64,000 nucleotides of DNA from Actomonas sp051209155. Its GTDB lineage: Bacteria; Verrucomicrobiota; Verrucomicrobiia; Opitutales; Opitutaceae. This document shows positions 43,901 through 52,062 of the stretch, piece by piece. Location of the stretch: the NCBI GenBank assembly GCA_051209155.1, contig JBPJGB010000003.1. One strand, given 5' to 3'. Both the position numbers and the translations under genes were made by a program. The notes under the pieces are model-generated. The model did no database searches and had not been told where the DNA came from. It saw only the letters and a list, made by a program, of their open reading frames with translations. Positions within the stretch are counted from its first letter, which is position 1. Each line of letters starts with the position of its first letter.

Positions 43901-44805
43901 GCAGCACAGTCGAAATCACCGTGCGCGACACCGGCGTGGGCTTGAGCAAAGCCGACCAAGCCCGCCTGTTCCAACCCTTCCAGCAAGCGAGCGACGCCCG
44001 CCCGCCCGAACCTGGCACCGGCCTCGGTCTCTCGATCAGTCAACACCTTGTCGAGTTGATGGGCGGCACCATCACCGTCGAAAGTCAGCCGGGCGCCGGC
44101 AGCAGTTTCCACTTCCGCCTCCGTTTTGATGAAGTCGAAGTTCTCCAACCGGAGGCCAGCGAACCTGCGTCGCCAATCACTGGATACAACGGCCCGCGCC
44201 GGCGGCTGCTGGTGGTGGACGACGTTGCGGTCAACCGCTCGCTCATTCGGGAACTCCTCAGCCCGCTCGGTTTCACCATCGAGGAAGCCGACGACGGCGA
44301 GGCTGCCCTGGCCCGTCTTGCCGCCGCGCCCGCCGAAGGCGTCATCCTCGACCTCCGTATGCCGGGCATCGACGGCCTCGAACTGACGCGACGCATCCGC
44401 GCCCGCTACGGCGCCACGCCGAAGGTCATCCTCATGTCCGCCTCCGTTCTCGCCTTTGATCCGCAAATCGCGTTCGACGCCGGCTGCGACGACTTTCTCC
44501 CCAAGCCGTTCCGCGAGTCGGACCTGCTCGATCGTCTCGGCCGTGCCTTGAAACTCGACTGGTCCCACGCCGCGCCCGTCACGCCCGCCGTGGTCGCGTC
44601 AGCTGCGACCTCCGCCTCGACCGCAGACATCATCACCGACCTCAAGGCCAAAGCCCAGCGCGGTGATATTCGCAACCTGCGCAAAGTGCTTGAAAACAGT
44701 CCCATGGAAGACCCCGCGCTGCGGCAACTGGCCGATGAACTGCGCCCCTTGATTGCCAGCTACCAGATGGACCGGATCAGACAGGTGTTGGACCGGTCTG
44801 GGTAA
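40951..44805 (+). CDS. Hybrid sensor kinase with periplasmic propeller, second paralog
   Basis: 1284 aa from the ATG at 40951. The signal peptide VWLASVGLLLAAPLRANL leads into propeller repeats (QVFDIVQGADGFIYLANVQG, GLWAGLNSGVVRIDTRSP). A Y_Y_Y domain (about 690-765), a transmembrane helix near 780-800, HisKA (SHELRTPLNGVIGYAH, His about 843) and HATPase_c (NLLSNAVKFTAQGEV, GTGLGLSISQHL) follow. A receiver domain (Asp in GVILDLRMPGIDG, about 1133) and a helical tail ending YQMDRIRQVL complete it. It is the same architecture as the kinase at 34732, and the two clearly arose by duplication. It is 70 nt upstream of a LuxR-type response regulator, its likely partner. Confidence 0.93.
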   Translation: MLTARDSSPLLRTAVWLASVGLLLAAPLRANLLDSESGRPPFRDFRPTDYLGHPQVFDIVQGADGFIYLANVQGILQYDGIRWEHHRAPLTYTYRLALGPEGRIWAAGLDRVGYYQADPTTGALAYQSFLPELPEALREVGRTGDVKRHGDAIYISTPNALVRKRGDQLHTYEPTAPGGGRDLIQVGNELYWQSGPADLSRIDGDTATLVARDPDIMSGRAPVAATRDGDTLLWVVGQRGAFEVDADNQAFVRVPGPLDDLVKTTRVNDMLNLGDGTLAVATSQQGLIITSPDGQRIRRLDRESGLADNAILGLTLDDRGGLWAGLNSGVVRIDTRSPVTVFDNSNGPTPGTIDGWYRFQDQVYAGAFDGLYRLMPPDFSRGRSARFERVIADISNAFAFVEVDGQLYFSSSRGLHRLLPDDQHEVVLPMEDNHPKIIFPSRLTPDRYIVAANDGFWVLSHDSATGWSVLAKRIGIGTAFTAVEETHGDIWIATYSTGFWRIPAAHQVTDWTRYPIENYAPGEKGVPAATTWTTVTEGAWGTVFFTDAGGLKFDAESKVFVPDDRYPIQGNNDHAMTPTIVTPDGATWASVFGESAMSALYPFGRFTADADGNPQWQSAPGNALDEIGFAGVAVVYSDDRGERPVLWARGYNNHVRFVLDELAAAPAPWQPVVRTLRQADTSLALAANASPLSIPFARDPLTFEFANPRFDAGADLQFQTRLLGFSDRWSPPSDIPQVTYTNLEGGPFTLEVRATDSAGHTSDVARLTFEVTPPWYRSNAALIFYGLAGFGLIAGFVRWRLAADERERHRLEALVDARTAELAIAKEEAESANRAKSSFLANMSHELRTPLNGVIGYAHVLLKDQQLSSQNRERVSVVANSGEHLLRMINEVLDFSKIEAGKVELRPAPFNLPALLRDIAANLEPRARGKQLSFRLEMSDDLPVHVIGDAQKLRQVVENLLSNAVKFTAQGEVVLQASAPTEQSSTVEITVRDTGVGLSKADQARLFQPFQQASDARPPEPGTGLGLSISQHLVELMGGTITVESQPGAGSSFHFRLRFDEVEVLQPEASEPASPITGYNGPRRRLLVVDDVAVNRSLIRELLSPLGFTIEEADDGEAALARLAAAPAEGVILDLRMPGIDGLELTRRIRARYGATPKVILMSASVLAFDPQIAFDAGCDDFLPKPFRESDLLDRLGRALKLDWSHAAPVTPAVVASAATSASTADIITDLKAKAQRGDIRNLRKVLENSPMEDPALRQLADELRPLIASYQMDRIRQVLDRSG

Positions 44806-44875
44806 AAGACCTCATCCACTTGTTGACGGAATTGACGCCAACCGTTCGCATCAATCGACCTCGACTCCTACTCCC

Positions 44876-45775
44876 ATGTCTTCCCCCGCCAGCGTCCTTG
44901 TCGTCGATGACACCCCCGCCAACATCGGCGTCCTACTCGAAGCTCTCGGTGACGCTGGCCACGAAGTGCTGGTGGCCGAGAGTGGTCAAAGTGCCCTCGC
45001 CCAACTGGAACACGGATTGCCCGATCTGATTCTGCTCGATGTGATGATGCCAGGTCTCGACGGCTTCGAAACCTGCCAGCGGCTGAAGAAACATCCGAAG
45101 TGGCGCACGATCCCCGTGCTCTTCATGACCGCCATCGATGAGCCCGAACAAAAGGTCCGCGCCTTCAACGCCGGCGCCGTCGACTACATCGTGAAACCCT
45201 TCTTTGAACAAGAGGTGTTGGCCCGCGTGCAAACTCACCTCGAGCTGCTCACCCTCCGCCGCAACTTGGAAGACGAGCTCGCGCTGCGCATCGACGCCGA
45301 AAACCAACTCGCCAAGTCGCTCGATCGTGCGGTGGTCATCACCGACAAGGCCAACGAGGTCGTCTTCACCACCCGACTCGCGGAGTCGCTGCTCCACCGG
45401 CACTGCGCCGATTACAACGTGGTCGGCAAGCTTCCGGTCAGCCTGCAGCGCCCTGACAGCGGCCTGCACCTCCGCCGCTTCACCGAGCCCGGCCGCGACG
45501 ACTTGCACTTCTTTGTCCTCGAGGAGAAGGCCCCCTCACCCAACCCCTCCGCTCTGCTCCAGCTCGGCCTCACGGCCCGCGAAGCTGAGGTGCTCTGGTG
45601 GATTGCGCAGGGCAAGAGCAACCCGGACATCGCCACCATCCTCGGCGCCGGTGTGCGCACAATCCACAAACACGTGGAAAACATCTTCCGCAAACTCGGC
45701 TGCGAAACCCGCGCCGCCGCCGCCGTCACCGCCCAGGAAACCCTCCGTCCCGGCGGCACGGTGAACGCGGGTTAG
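44876..45775 (+). CDS. REC-LuxR (NarL-type) response regulator
   Basis: 299 aa from the ATG at 44876. The receiver domain (about 1-120) has SVLVVDDTPANIGVLLEAL, Asp in LILLDVMMPGLDGF and Lys in DYIVKPFFEQEV. A coiled linker and a small PAS-like segment (about 150-225, DRAVVITDKANEVVFTTRLAE) intervene. The C-terminal HTH (about 230-290) reads LTAREAEVLWWIAQGKSNPD, then VRTIHKHVENIFRKLG. The middle segment is longer than in standard NarL proteins. It probably takes phosphate from the hybrid kinases upstream and binds DNA as a dimer; the 34663 palindrome is a candidate site. Confidence 0.92.
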   Translation: MSSPASVLVVDDTPANIGVLLEALGDAGHEVLVAESGQSALAQLEHGLPDLILLDVMMPGLDGFETCQRLKKHPKWRTIPVLFMTAIDEPEQKVRAFNAGAVDYIVKPFFEQEVLARVQTHLELLTLRRNLEDELALRIDAENQLAKSLDRAVVITDKANEVVFTTRLAESLLHRHCADYNVVGKLPVSLQRPDSGLHLRRFTEPGRDDLHFFVLEEKAPSPNPSALLQLGLTAREAEVLWWIAQGKSNPDIATILGAGVRTIHKHVENIFRKLGCETRAAAAVTAQETLRPGGTVNAG

Positions 45776-45836
45776 ATATGGTTTCGGGACACTAGGCCGC
45801 CCACCTGCGGGCGCTGCGCGGCCTCACGGCCGAACT

Positions 45837-47681
45837 TCACAACGCTCCCTCCAACTCCGCCACCTCCCGGGCAAACTGCGAACCAGGCTCGATGGCGAAC
45901 AGCCCACGGGTGATCGCCAACACCCGCTGCGCCTCCGACGCTCGCCCGCCGGCCAGGGTGTGCCGGAAGAACGGCTCCACCAATCGATCAAACGCGCGCA
46001 TGCCGGCTTGCGCCCCTGCCTGCCGTAAGGCGCTTTCGAATACACGAAACTGCACCAGCGGCGGATCCTCCGCCATGGAACGTTCGAGCATCTCCGCCGC
46101 CTGTGCCACCGTGAGATCATCGCGCGCGGCGCTAAATTTTCGGGTCAACATCAGCGCCTCATGCTCCGCCGCGCTGACCTGGCCGCGCTCGCGCATGACG
46201 GCCAGCACCTCGCGCATGAATCGCACATAAAGATCGGGATAACGCTGCAAGGCGCGCGCCGCCTTGCGTAGCGTGGCCTCCCGCTTCACCGGCGACACCG
46301 CCGCGGTCCGCTCCGCCACGGCCAGCACCTCCCAGGCAACGACGTTCCGCGGTTCGTGGTTGGTCGCCCGCACCGCCGCCGTGACCGCGGCGTCCGCGTC
46401 GCCACGCCGCAGGTGTTCCTGGGCCAGCGCCTGCCACGCGCGCGACTGTCGATACGCGGGCAAGCGCCGAAAATCTTCGGCCAGAAAAGCCAGCTCGTGG
46501 TCGTTGACGTCATCCCACGTTTGCGGGTCAAAGGCGACGCCGGCGACGAGCTTTTGCTCCGCGTAGCGTCCCACATCAAACTGCCACTTCCGCCGCGCAT
46601 CGAGGTAGCCGAACCACGCGTGCCGACCGTCCAAACCTGCGCCGCGGAAGAGCAGCGTCGGCACGCCCTTTGCCTTGCCCACCTCGCTCGCAAAGTAGGC
46701 TTGGTCGATACAGATCCCGCCCGAGCTCAGGATTTCCGGCAGCGTGTAGCTCGAACCCGGCCAAAGGTAGATGCCGTGATCGGCTCGCTCGGTGAGGTAG
46801 CGCACCGCGTCGTAGCTTTTCGGCAATCCAGCGAAGTCGGTGCGCAACTGCTGCTGCACCCAAACCAACTCCGCGAACGGAGCCGCCGCATCGACCACAA
46901 ACTTCAGTTCGCCTGCCTCCAGCTGAGTCAAGCGGTGCAAGGTGAGCCGACGCCGGTCCGCCTCGATCCAAAAGGCGAACGCCTCGACCGGATCCGGGCG
47001 GGTGCGTGGCAACAGTGCGGGTGATACCTGCCCATGCGGCCAGCTCGGCGGCGGGGGCACATCGAACACCAGCGCAATGGCCAAAGCCAGTTGCTCGTAG
47101 CTTTGAAAGTCCTCCCCGCTCGCCGCCTCCAGGCGCTGGAGAATGTCCAACGCCGTGGGTAGGTCATCATAGGGCGACAACAGATCGAACAGGCTGCGCG
47201 AGAGCTCTCGGTCGAGCAGCAAGCGCGTCACAAACTCGCGCGACAATCGTTCACTCAACGGCGCCGCGGGCGGATGGTAGGTCCGCGGCATGTTGGCGTG
47301 TCCGAGTTGGGCACGATTGAGCGCGCTGATCCAGCGATTGACCAACTCCCGTTGATCGGTGCCGAGCAGACGCGCCCACCGGGCGACCAACAACCACCCC
47401 TCCATCGCCTCGGTTCGATTGGCCTCCGCCGCGAGCACCGCCGCATCACCCGCCGCCTGTGCGATTTCGCTCCAGCGGTGGTTGGCCTCCGGCGCGACCG
47501 CCGCCCGCACCCACGCTTCCGCGGGCGGACGCCGCGCGGCGTCCGATGAGACCGCCAGTTGGGCCGATGCAGTCACACAAAGCGCAAGGCAGGCGAACAG
47601 GGAACTGATCCAGCGCGGGAACACGGTCCGGCTATCATCGGAGCACCGCTGCGACTGGCAAGGACGCGCCACGTCGCTCAT
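45837..47681 (-). CDS. Exported transglutaminase-like protein of unknown function, coupled to uvrB
   Basis: 614 aa. Its ATG (47681) overlaps the TGA of uvrB as ATGA. Residues 23-41 form a hydrophobic export segment (WISSLFACLALCVTASAQL) after a long polar N terminus. A helical region follows to about 290. The core reads SGGICIDQAYFASEVGKAKG (Cys324), GRHAWFGYLD (His354) and RKWQFDVGRY (Asp369), the order and spacing of a transglutaminase-fold Cys-His-Asp triad. The C-terminal part (about 390-610) is helical and TPR-like. The likely activity is a papain-like peptidase or amide-bond enzyme outside the cytoplasm. I cannot name a family. Coupling with a repair gene is unexplained. Confidence 0.72.
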   Translation of the reverse strand: MSDVARPCQSQRCSDDSRTVFPRWISSLFACLALCVTASAQLAVSSDAARRPPAEAWVRAAVAPEANHRWSEIAQAAGDAAVLAAEANRTEAMEGWLLVARWARLLGTDQRELVNRWISALNRAQLGHANMPRTYHPPAAPLSERLSREFVTRLLLDRELSRSLFDLLSPYDDLPTALDILQRLEAASGEDFQSYEQLALAIALVFDVPPPPSWPHGQVSPALLPRTRPDPVEAFAFWIEADRRRLTLHRLTQLEAGELKFVVDAAAPFAELVWVQQQLRTDFAGLPKSYDAVRYLTERADHGIYLWPGSSYTLPEILSSGGICIDQAYFASEVGKAKGVPTLLFRGAGLDGRHAWFGYLDARRKWQFDVGRYAEQKLVAGVAFDPQTWDDVNDHELAFLAEDFRRLPAYRQSRAWQALAQEHLRRGDADAAVTAAVRATNHEPRNVVAWEVLAVAERTAAVSPVKREATLRKAARALQRYPDLYVRFMREVLAVMRERGQVSAAEHEALMLTRKFSAARDDLTVAQAAEMLERSMAEDPPLVQFRVFESALRQAGAQAGMRAFDRLVEPFFRHTLAGGRASEAQRVLAITRGLFAIEPGSQFAREVAELEGAL

Positions 47682-49735
47682 TTACCCCATTTGCCCGCGC
47701 GATATTTGCCGCCCTTGCCTTTGCCCTTCTTGCGGCCGCCGCCGGACTCGATCTTCGCCATCTTCTTCACGTCGCCGCTGCGCAAAGCGTCGATCTGGTC
47801 GCGCAGCAGGGCCGCCCTTTCAAACTCCAGCCGTCCGGCGGCTTCGGTCATTTCGACCTCCAGTTCAGCGATGACGGCCGCGACATCCTCATCACTGCCT
47901 TCCGCGACCGCGAGGTCCTCGTCCACGCCACGGCCGGTGCCGTCGTATACATGCAAACTCGCCTGCGCGGCGCGTTTCACGCTGCGCGGCGTGATGCCAT
48001 GCTCGGCGTTGTAGGCCATCTGCTTCTCGCGCCGCGCCGAGGTGACGGCGATGGTGTGTTTGATCGAGTCGGTCTGTTTGTCCGCGTAGAAGATCACCCG
48101 CCCCTTCTCGTGCCGTGCCGCGCGCCCGGCCGTCTGGATGAGGGAGGTCGCGCTGCGCAGGAACCCTTCCTTGTCGGCATCGAGGATCGCGACCAACGCG
48201 ACCTCGGGCAGATCGAGGCCTTCGCGCAGCAGATTGATGCCGATGAGCACATCAAAGTTGCCGAGACGCAGGTTACGCAGGATCTCGACACGCTCGATCG
48301 CATCGATGTCCGAGTGCAGGTATTCCACGCGCACGCCCGACTCGCGCAGGTAACTTGTAAGGTCCTCGGAGAGCCGCTTGGTGAGGGTCGTCACCAACAC
48401 CCGCTCGCCCGCCTCCACCGCCGCCGAAATCTCGCCCATCAGGTTCTCCACCTGCCCCTTCGTCGGCCGCAGCACGATCTCCGGATCGAGCAGGCCCGTC
48501 GGGCGAATCACCTGCTCGGCCACCACCGTCGAGCGCTCCAGCTCGTATTTGGCCGGCGTGGCGGACACGTAGAGCGTCTGGCCGGTGATGGACTCGAACT
48601 CATCGAAGGCCTGGGGACGGTTCTCCAATGCCGAAGGCAGTCGAAACCCATGATCGACGAGCACCGTCTTGCGCGCCTTGTCGCCGTTGAACATGCCGCC
48701 GATCTGCGGAACCGTCGCGTGGCTCTCGTCGATGAAGAGCAGGAAATCGTCGGGGAAGAAATCGATCAGGCAGAACGGGCGCTCGCCGGGACGACGCCCG
48801 GAAAGGTGCATCGAGTAGTTTTCAATCCCATTGCAGAAGCCCATCTCCTGCAGCAGCTCGAGATCGTAGTTGGTGCGCATGCGAATACGCTGGGCCTCAA
48901 GGTATTTGCCCTCGGCCTCGAACTGCGCGACGCGCTGATCCAGCTCGGCCTTGATCGCGCCGACGGCGGAATCGAGCTTGCCCTTGGTCGTGACGTATTG
49001 ATTGGCAGGATACAGGTCGAACTGCTCCAGTTCACGCAGGGTGTGGCCGGTGAGCGGGTCGAACTCGGAGATCGATTCCACTTCGTCGCCCCACAGTTCA
49101 ACGCGCAAGCCCTGCTCACTGTAGGCCGGCATGATGTCGACGACGTCGCCCCGCACCCGAAAGCGCCCGCGCTTCAGGTCGTAGTCGTTCCGCTCGTAAA
49201 GGTTGTCGACCAGCCGTTCCAACAGCTCCTGCCGGGGCATCAGCCCGCCGCGCCGCAACTCCACGCGCAGGGTCGTGAAATCCTCCGGCGAACCGAGCCC
49301 GTAGATACAGGAGACCGACGCCACCACGATCACGTCGCGCCGGGAAACGAGCGCGCTGGTGGCCGCGATGCGCAAACGCTCAATCTCCTCGTTGATGGAG
49401 GAATCCTTCTCAATGTAGGTGTCCGTCGAGGAGATGTAGGCCTCGGGCTGGTAGTAGTCGTAGTAGCTGACGAAGTATTCGACCGCGTTGTTGGGGAAGA
49501 AATTTTTAAACTCCGAGTAGAGCTGCGCCGCGAGGGTCTTGTTGTGCGAGATGATCAGCGTCGGCCGGTCACAGCGCGCGATGACGTTGGCCATCGTGAA
49601 GGTCTTCCCGCTGCCCGTGACACCCAGCAGCGTCTGCGACTTGTTCCCCGCGGCAATGGACTGCACCAAGGCGTCAATCGCCTGCGGTTGATCTCCGGTC
49701 GGCTGGTAATCGGCGGCAAGTTGGAACAAGGACAT
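47678..49735 (-). CDS. uvrB: Excinuclease ABC subunit B
   Basis: 685 aa from the ATG at 49735 (MSLFQLAADYQPTGDQPQAI). It is the DNA-damage-verifying helicase-like subunit of nucleotide excision repair. Walker A is LLGVTGSGKTFTMANVIA. The beta-hairpin is in VEYFVSYYDYYQPEAYISSTDTYIEKDSSIN. DESH lies in LLFIDESHATVPQIGGM. Helicase motifs ALVAILDADKEGFLRS and QTAGRAARHEKGRVIFYAD follow. The C-terminal UVR motif (about 625-660, VIAELEVEMTEAAGRLEFERAALLRDQI) binds UvrC. A Lys/Gly-rich tail ends it. A palindromic repeat lies just upstream. The downstream gene is translationally coupled. Confidence 0.97.
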   Translation of the reverse strand: MSLFQLAADYQPTGDQPQAIDALVQSIAAGNKSQTLLGVTGSGKTFTMANVIARCDRPTLIISHNKTLAAQLYSEFKNFFPNNAVEYFVSYYDYYQPEAYISSTDTYIEKDSSINEEIERLRIAATSALVSRRDVIVVASVSCIYGLGSPEDFTTLRVELRRGGLMPRQELLERLVDNLYERNDYDLKRGRFRVRGDVVDIMPAYSEQGLRVELWGDEVESISEFDPLTGHTLRELEQFDLYPANQYVTTKGKLDSAVGAIKAELDQRVAQFEAEGKYLEAQRIRMRTNYDLELLQEMGFCNGIENYSMHLSGRRPGERPFCLIDFFPDDFLLFIDESHATVPQIGGMFNGDKARKTVLVDHGFRLPSALENRPQAFDEFESITGQTLYVSATPAKYELERSTVVAEQVIRPTGLLDPEIVLRPTKGQVENLMGEISAAVEAGERVLVTTLTKRLSEDLTSYLRESGVRVEYLHSDIDAIERVEILRNLRLGNFDVLIGINLLREGLDLPEVALVAILDADKEGFLRSATSLIQTAGRAARHEKGRVIFYADKQTDSIKHTIAVTSARREKQMAYNAEHGITPRSVKRAAQASLHVYDGTGRGVDEDLAVAEGSDEDVAAVIAELEVEMTEAAGRLEFERAALLRDQIDALRSGDVKKMAKIESGGGRKKGKGKGGKYRAGKWGK

Positions 49736-49740
49736 TTTGG

Positions 49741-49823
49741 AACCACGAATGGACACGAATTTTCACCAATAGCAAAGCACTGCTGGTAGCTCTATTCGTG
49801 TCTATTGGTGTTCATTCGTGGTT
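49741..49823. repeat. Palindromic intergenic repeat between HAD phosphatase gene and uvrB
   Basis: The arms start AACCACGAAT (49741-49750) and end ATTCGTGGTT (49814-49823). Each arm is about 30 nt and is made of three units spaced 10 bp apart (CACGAAT, CACGAAT, CACCAAT in the left arm). Arm pairing is imperfect because the order of the CACGAAT and CACCAAT units differs. Confidence 0.88.
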
Positions 49824-50496
49824 AGGAACCAACCAGCTTCACCAAATCCGCGATCGACAACTCATCCAACCGGTGCACCACGCGATCAACCAGCGGCGCG
49901 AGCGTGTGCGCATCATGGGTGGTGGCCACTCCGACGACTTTGATGCCGCCCGCCCGCGCGGCCTCGATGCCGGCGAAGGCATCCTCAAACACCACGCACC
50001 GAGAAGGCGCCCGGTTGATCTTGCCGGCAGCCTTGAGAAAGACCTCCGGATCGGGCTTGCCGGCGGAGACATCCTCGGCGGTCACGATGTCGTCGAAGAG
50101 CCCGGTGAAGCCCATCACTTCCAGAATCGTATCGATGTTCTGACGATGGGTGGAGGACCCGACACAGGTCGGAATCCCAGCGGACTTCAGGCGATCCAGG
50201 AAGGTGTGCACCCCCGGCAAGGCCTCGAGCCCCTTCTCCACCACAATCTCGCGGTAGAGCGCTTCCTTGCGCAGCGACAGGCGATGCACCTCGGCGGGGT
50301 CTTCGGCCCAGCCCAGGATCGTCGGAATGATGAACTCGTTCTTCTTGCCGAAGCCTTTGACGAAGTGGTCCGGCGGCAGGGCCTTGCCCTCCTCGGCAGC
50401 GAGACGCTCCCAGCTTTCCTCGTGTTGTTTGGAGGAATCGATGATGACGCCGTCCCAGTCGAACAGCATGCCCAGTTGATCGGGTGGATTGACCAT
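49822..50496 (-). CDS. HAD-family phosphatase (beta-phosphoglucomutase/GS1-like)
   Basis: 224 aa. The catalytic DWDGVIIDSSKQH carries the nucleophile Asp and the acid/base Asp. The helical cap (about 20-85) is of the C1 type. Motif II is the Ser in CVGSSTHRQNI, motif III Lys in SAGKPDPEVFLKAAG and motif IV the acidic pair in VFEDAFAGIEAARAGG. These match the subgroup that includes beta-phosphoglucomutases and sugar phosphatases; a specific substrate cannot be read. It overlaps the repeat by two bases at its stop and lies upstream of uvrB on the same strand. Confidence 0.88.
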   Translation of the reverse strand: MVNPPDQLGMLFDWDGVIIDSSKQHEESWERLAAEEGKALPPDHFVKGFGKKNEFIIPTILGWAEDPAEVHRLSLRKEALYREIVVEKGLEALPGVHTFLDRLKSAGIPTCVGSSTHRQNIDTILEVMGFTGLFDDIVTAEDVSAGKPDPEVFLKAAGKINRAPSRCVVFEDAFAGIEAARAGGIKVVGVATTHDAHTLAPLVDRVVHRLDELSIADLVKLVGS

Positions 50497-50536
50497 AATT
50501 CAATGTATCCGCCGCGCGGCGACGGCCAACGGGCTT

Positions 50537-51952
50537 TCAGATGCCGAATACCTTCAGCACACTGTTCCAGACCGCCGCCCAGAAACGGCGGGGCTTGGCG
50601 CCTTCGCCCTCGCCCAGGGTCTCCTGCATGACAAAAAGCCCGGTGCCGGCGAACAGGTCGTCGAACAAGGGGTTCATGTCACGATAGTAGCCCCAGAACG
50701 TCTCCGCGCGCACCGGCAGGTAATCGAGCGTCGGGGTGAAGCCGATGGTCGCCAACTGATTGGTCCGGCGGGCCGTGCGCGTGGGTTTCAAGGGATCCGG
50801 TTGCAGAACCTCCGCCCGCACCCCGCGACTGCCCGCCACGATCAGGCGACACGGGCCGACAAACTCGAAGAATCGGAACTGCAGGGTGATCCAGGCCTGC
50901 CACCGCAAGAGGGCCCAACGCCGCCGGATCTCGACCTTCTCCTCGTCCCGGGTGATCACCCCGACGAGGAAGCTCGGTCGCAGCACCAAGGACGCCCCTT
51001 CCGGCACTTCGATCACCGAAAGTTCAGTGTGCGGATCGTCGCTGTTGGACAAGGTGAGCGCGGCCCGTTCGCCGGCTTTGCCGTTACGCAGCTCCACCAA
51101 TTCGATGAGGCCGCAGGCCAAGCTGGTGAACGGAATGGCCCAATCGAACACGAAGCGCGTCTTGCGCCGCAGGTCCTCGTCGCTGGTTTGCAGGAACTTC
51201 TCCTTCACCCGCAACACCTCGCCCGGCCACAGTCCCACCTCGGACGACACCGCGCTCTTGCGCACATGCGGAAACGCGACCGCGCTCTCCTCAAAGCGGA
51301 TCGCCTTGCCCCGCGACAACCACGGCGCGAGCACGTAGAACGCGAGCAGCTTCACGATCGTCGGGCCGCAGAAAAAAACCACCAAAGCGACGATGAGGTA
51401 GAGCTTTGAACGGTCCCACGCCGCCCGCACGTAATGCGACACCGCCGACTCCGCGGCTTCGCTGCCTTCGAGGTCCTTCTTGATGCTGGCGAGCTGGAAA
51501 TCGAGGGTCTCAACCTGCTCCGCGATCGTGGCCAGATCGCGGGTATGCTCCGCCAGTTTGGTGGTCGCGGTGCTGCGCAGGTTGTTCAGATTCTGGATTC
51601 GGTCCTCGTTCGCCTGCTGTTGCTCACCGTCGCCGAACCAGCGGTCCCACCAGCTCTGCAAGGCCCGCAGGTTGGCGATGATCTTATCGGCCTGCTGAAT
51701 GCGCTCTTCCTGCGCCTTGATCGCCTCCCGCACCTCCCCGGCGGCTTTGAGAGCCTCCGTTTTGGCCTCGCTGAACTCGATCTGCTTGGCCTGCAGCTCG
51801 GCGATGTATTCCAGCCGCCGGGTTTCCAGATCGACCTGATCCTTCAGAAACAGCCAGAGGCCCACGCCCACCAAACCCAGCACCGCGATGAGCACCGCGA
51901 TGCCGACCTTTTGCAGCAACCACGTGCCGAGGCGGTAAAGGAAACCATACAT
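50537..51952 (-). CDS. Unknown two-TM coiled-coil membrane protein
   Basis: 471 aa, function not recognised. A transmembrane helix at about 17-36 (VGIAVLIAVLGLVGVGLWLFL) is followed by a charged coiled coil (about 42-165, ETRRLEYIAELQAKQIEFSE) and a second helix at about 182-206 (LYLIVALVVFFCGPTIVKLLAFYVL). The C-terminal soluble part (about 215-450) is beta-rich and contains FVGPCRLIVAGSRGVRAEVL, reminiscent of AIM24/DUF124 domains. The topology places the coiled coil outside the cytoplasm or between membranes. It is divergent from glutamate dehydrogenase. Confidence 0.6.
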   Translation of the reverse strand: MYGFLYRLGTWLLQKVGIAVLIAVLGLVGVGLWLFLKDQVDLETRRLEYIAELQAKQIEFSEAKTEALKAAGEVREAIKAQEERIQQADKIIANLRALQSWWDRWFGDGEQQQANEDRIQNLNNLRSTATTKLAEHTRDLATIAEQVETLDFQLASIKKDLEGSEAAESAVSHYVRAAWDRSKLYLIVALVVFFCGPTIVKLLAFYVLAPWLSRGKAIRFEESAVAFPHVRKSAVSSEVGLWPGEVLRVKEKFLQTSDEDLRRKTRFVFDWAIPFTSLACGLIELVELRNGKAGERAALTLSNSDDPHTELSVIEVPEGASLVLRPSFLVGVITRDEEKVEIRRRWALLRWQAWITLQFRFFEFVGPCRLIVAGSRGVRAEVLQPDPLKPTRTARRTNQLATIGFTPTLDYLPVRAETFWGYYRDMNPLFDDLFAGTGLFVMQETLGEGEGAKPRRFWAAVWNSVLKVFGI

Positions 51953-52062
51953 TAGCGGGAGTGTGGGCGACTCTTAGCCCCAATTTCAATCGCGCTTGTA
52001 TCCCTGATCCCGGTTGCGTCGCCCTTTTCGCCGACCATGCTGAGCGCAAACTCAAAACCCCG

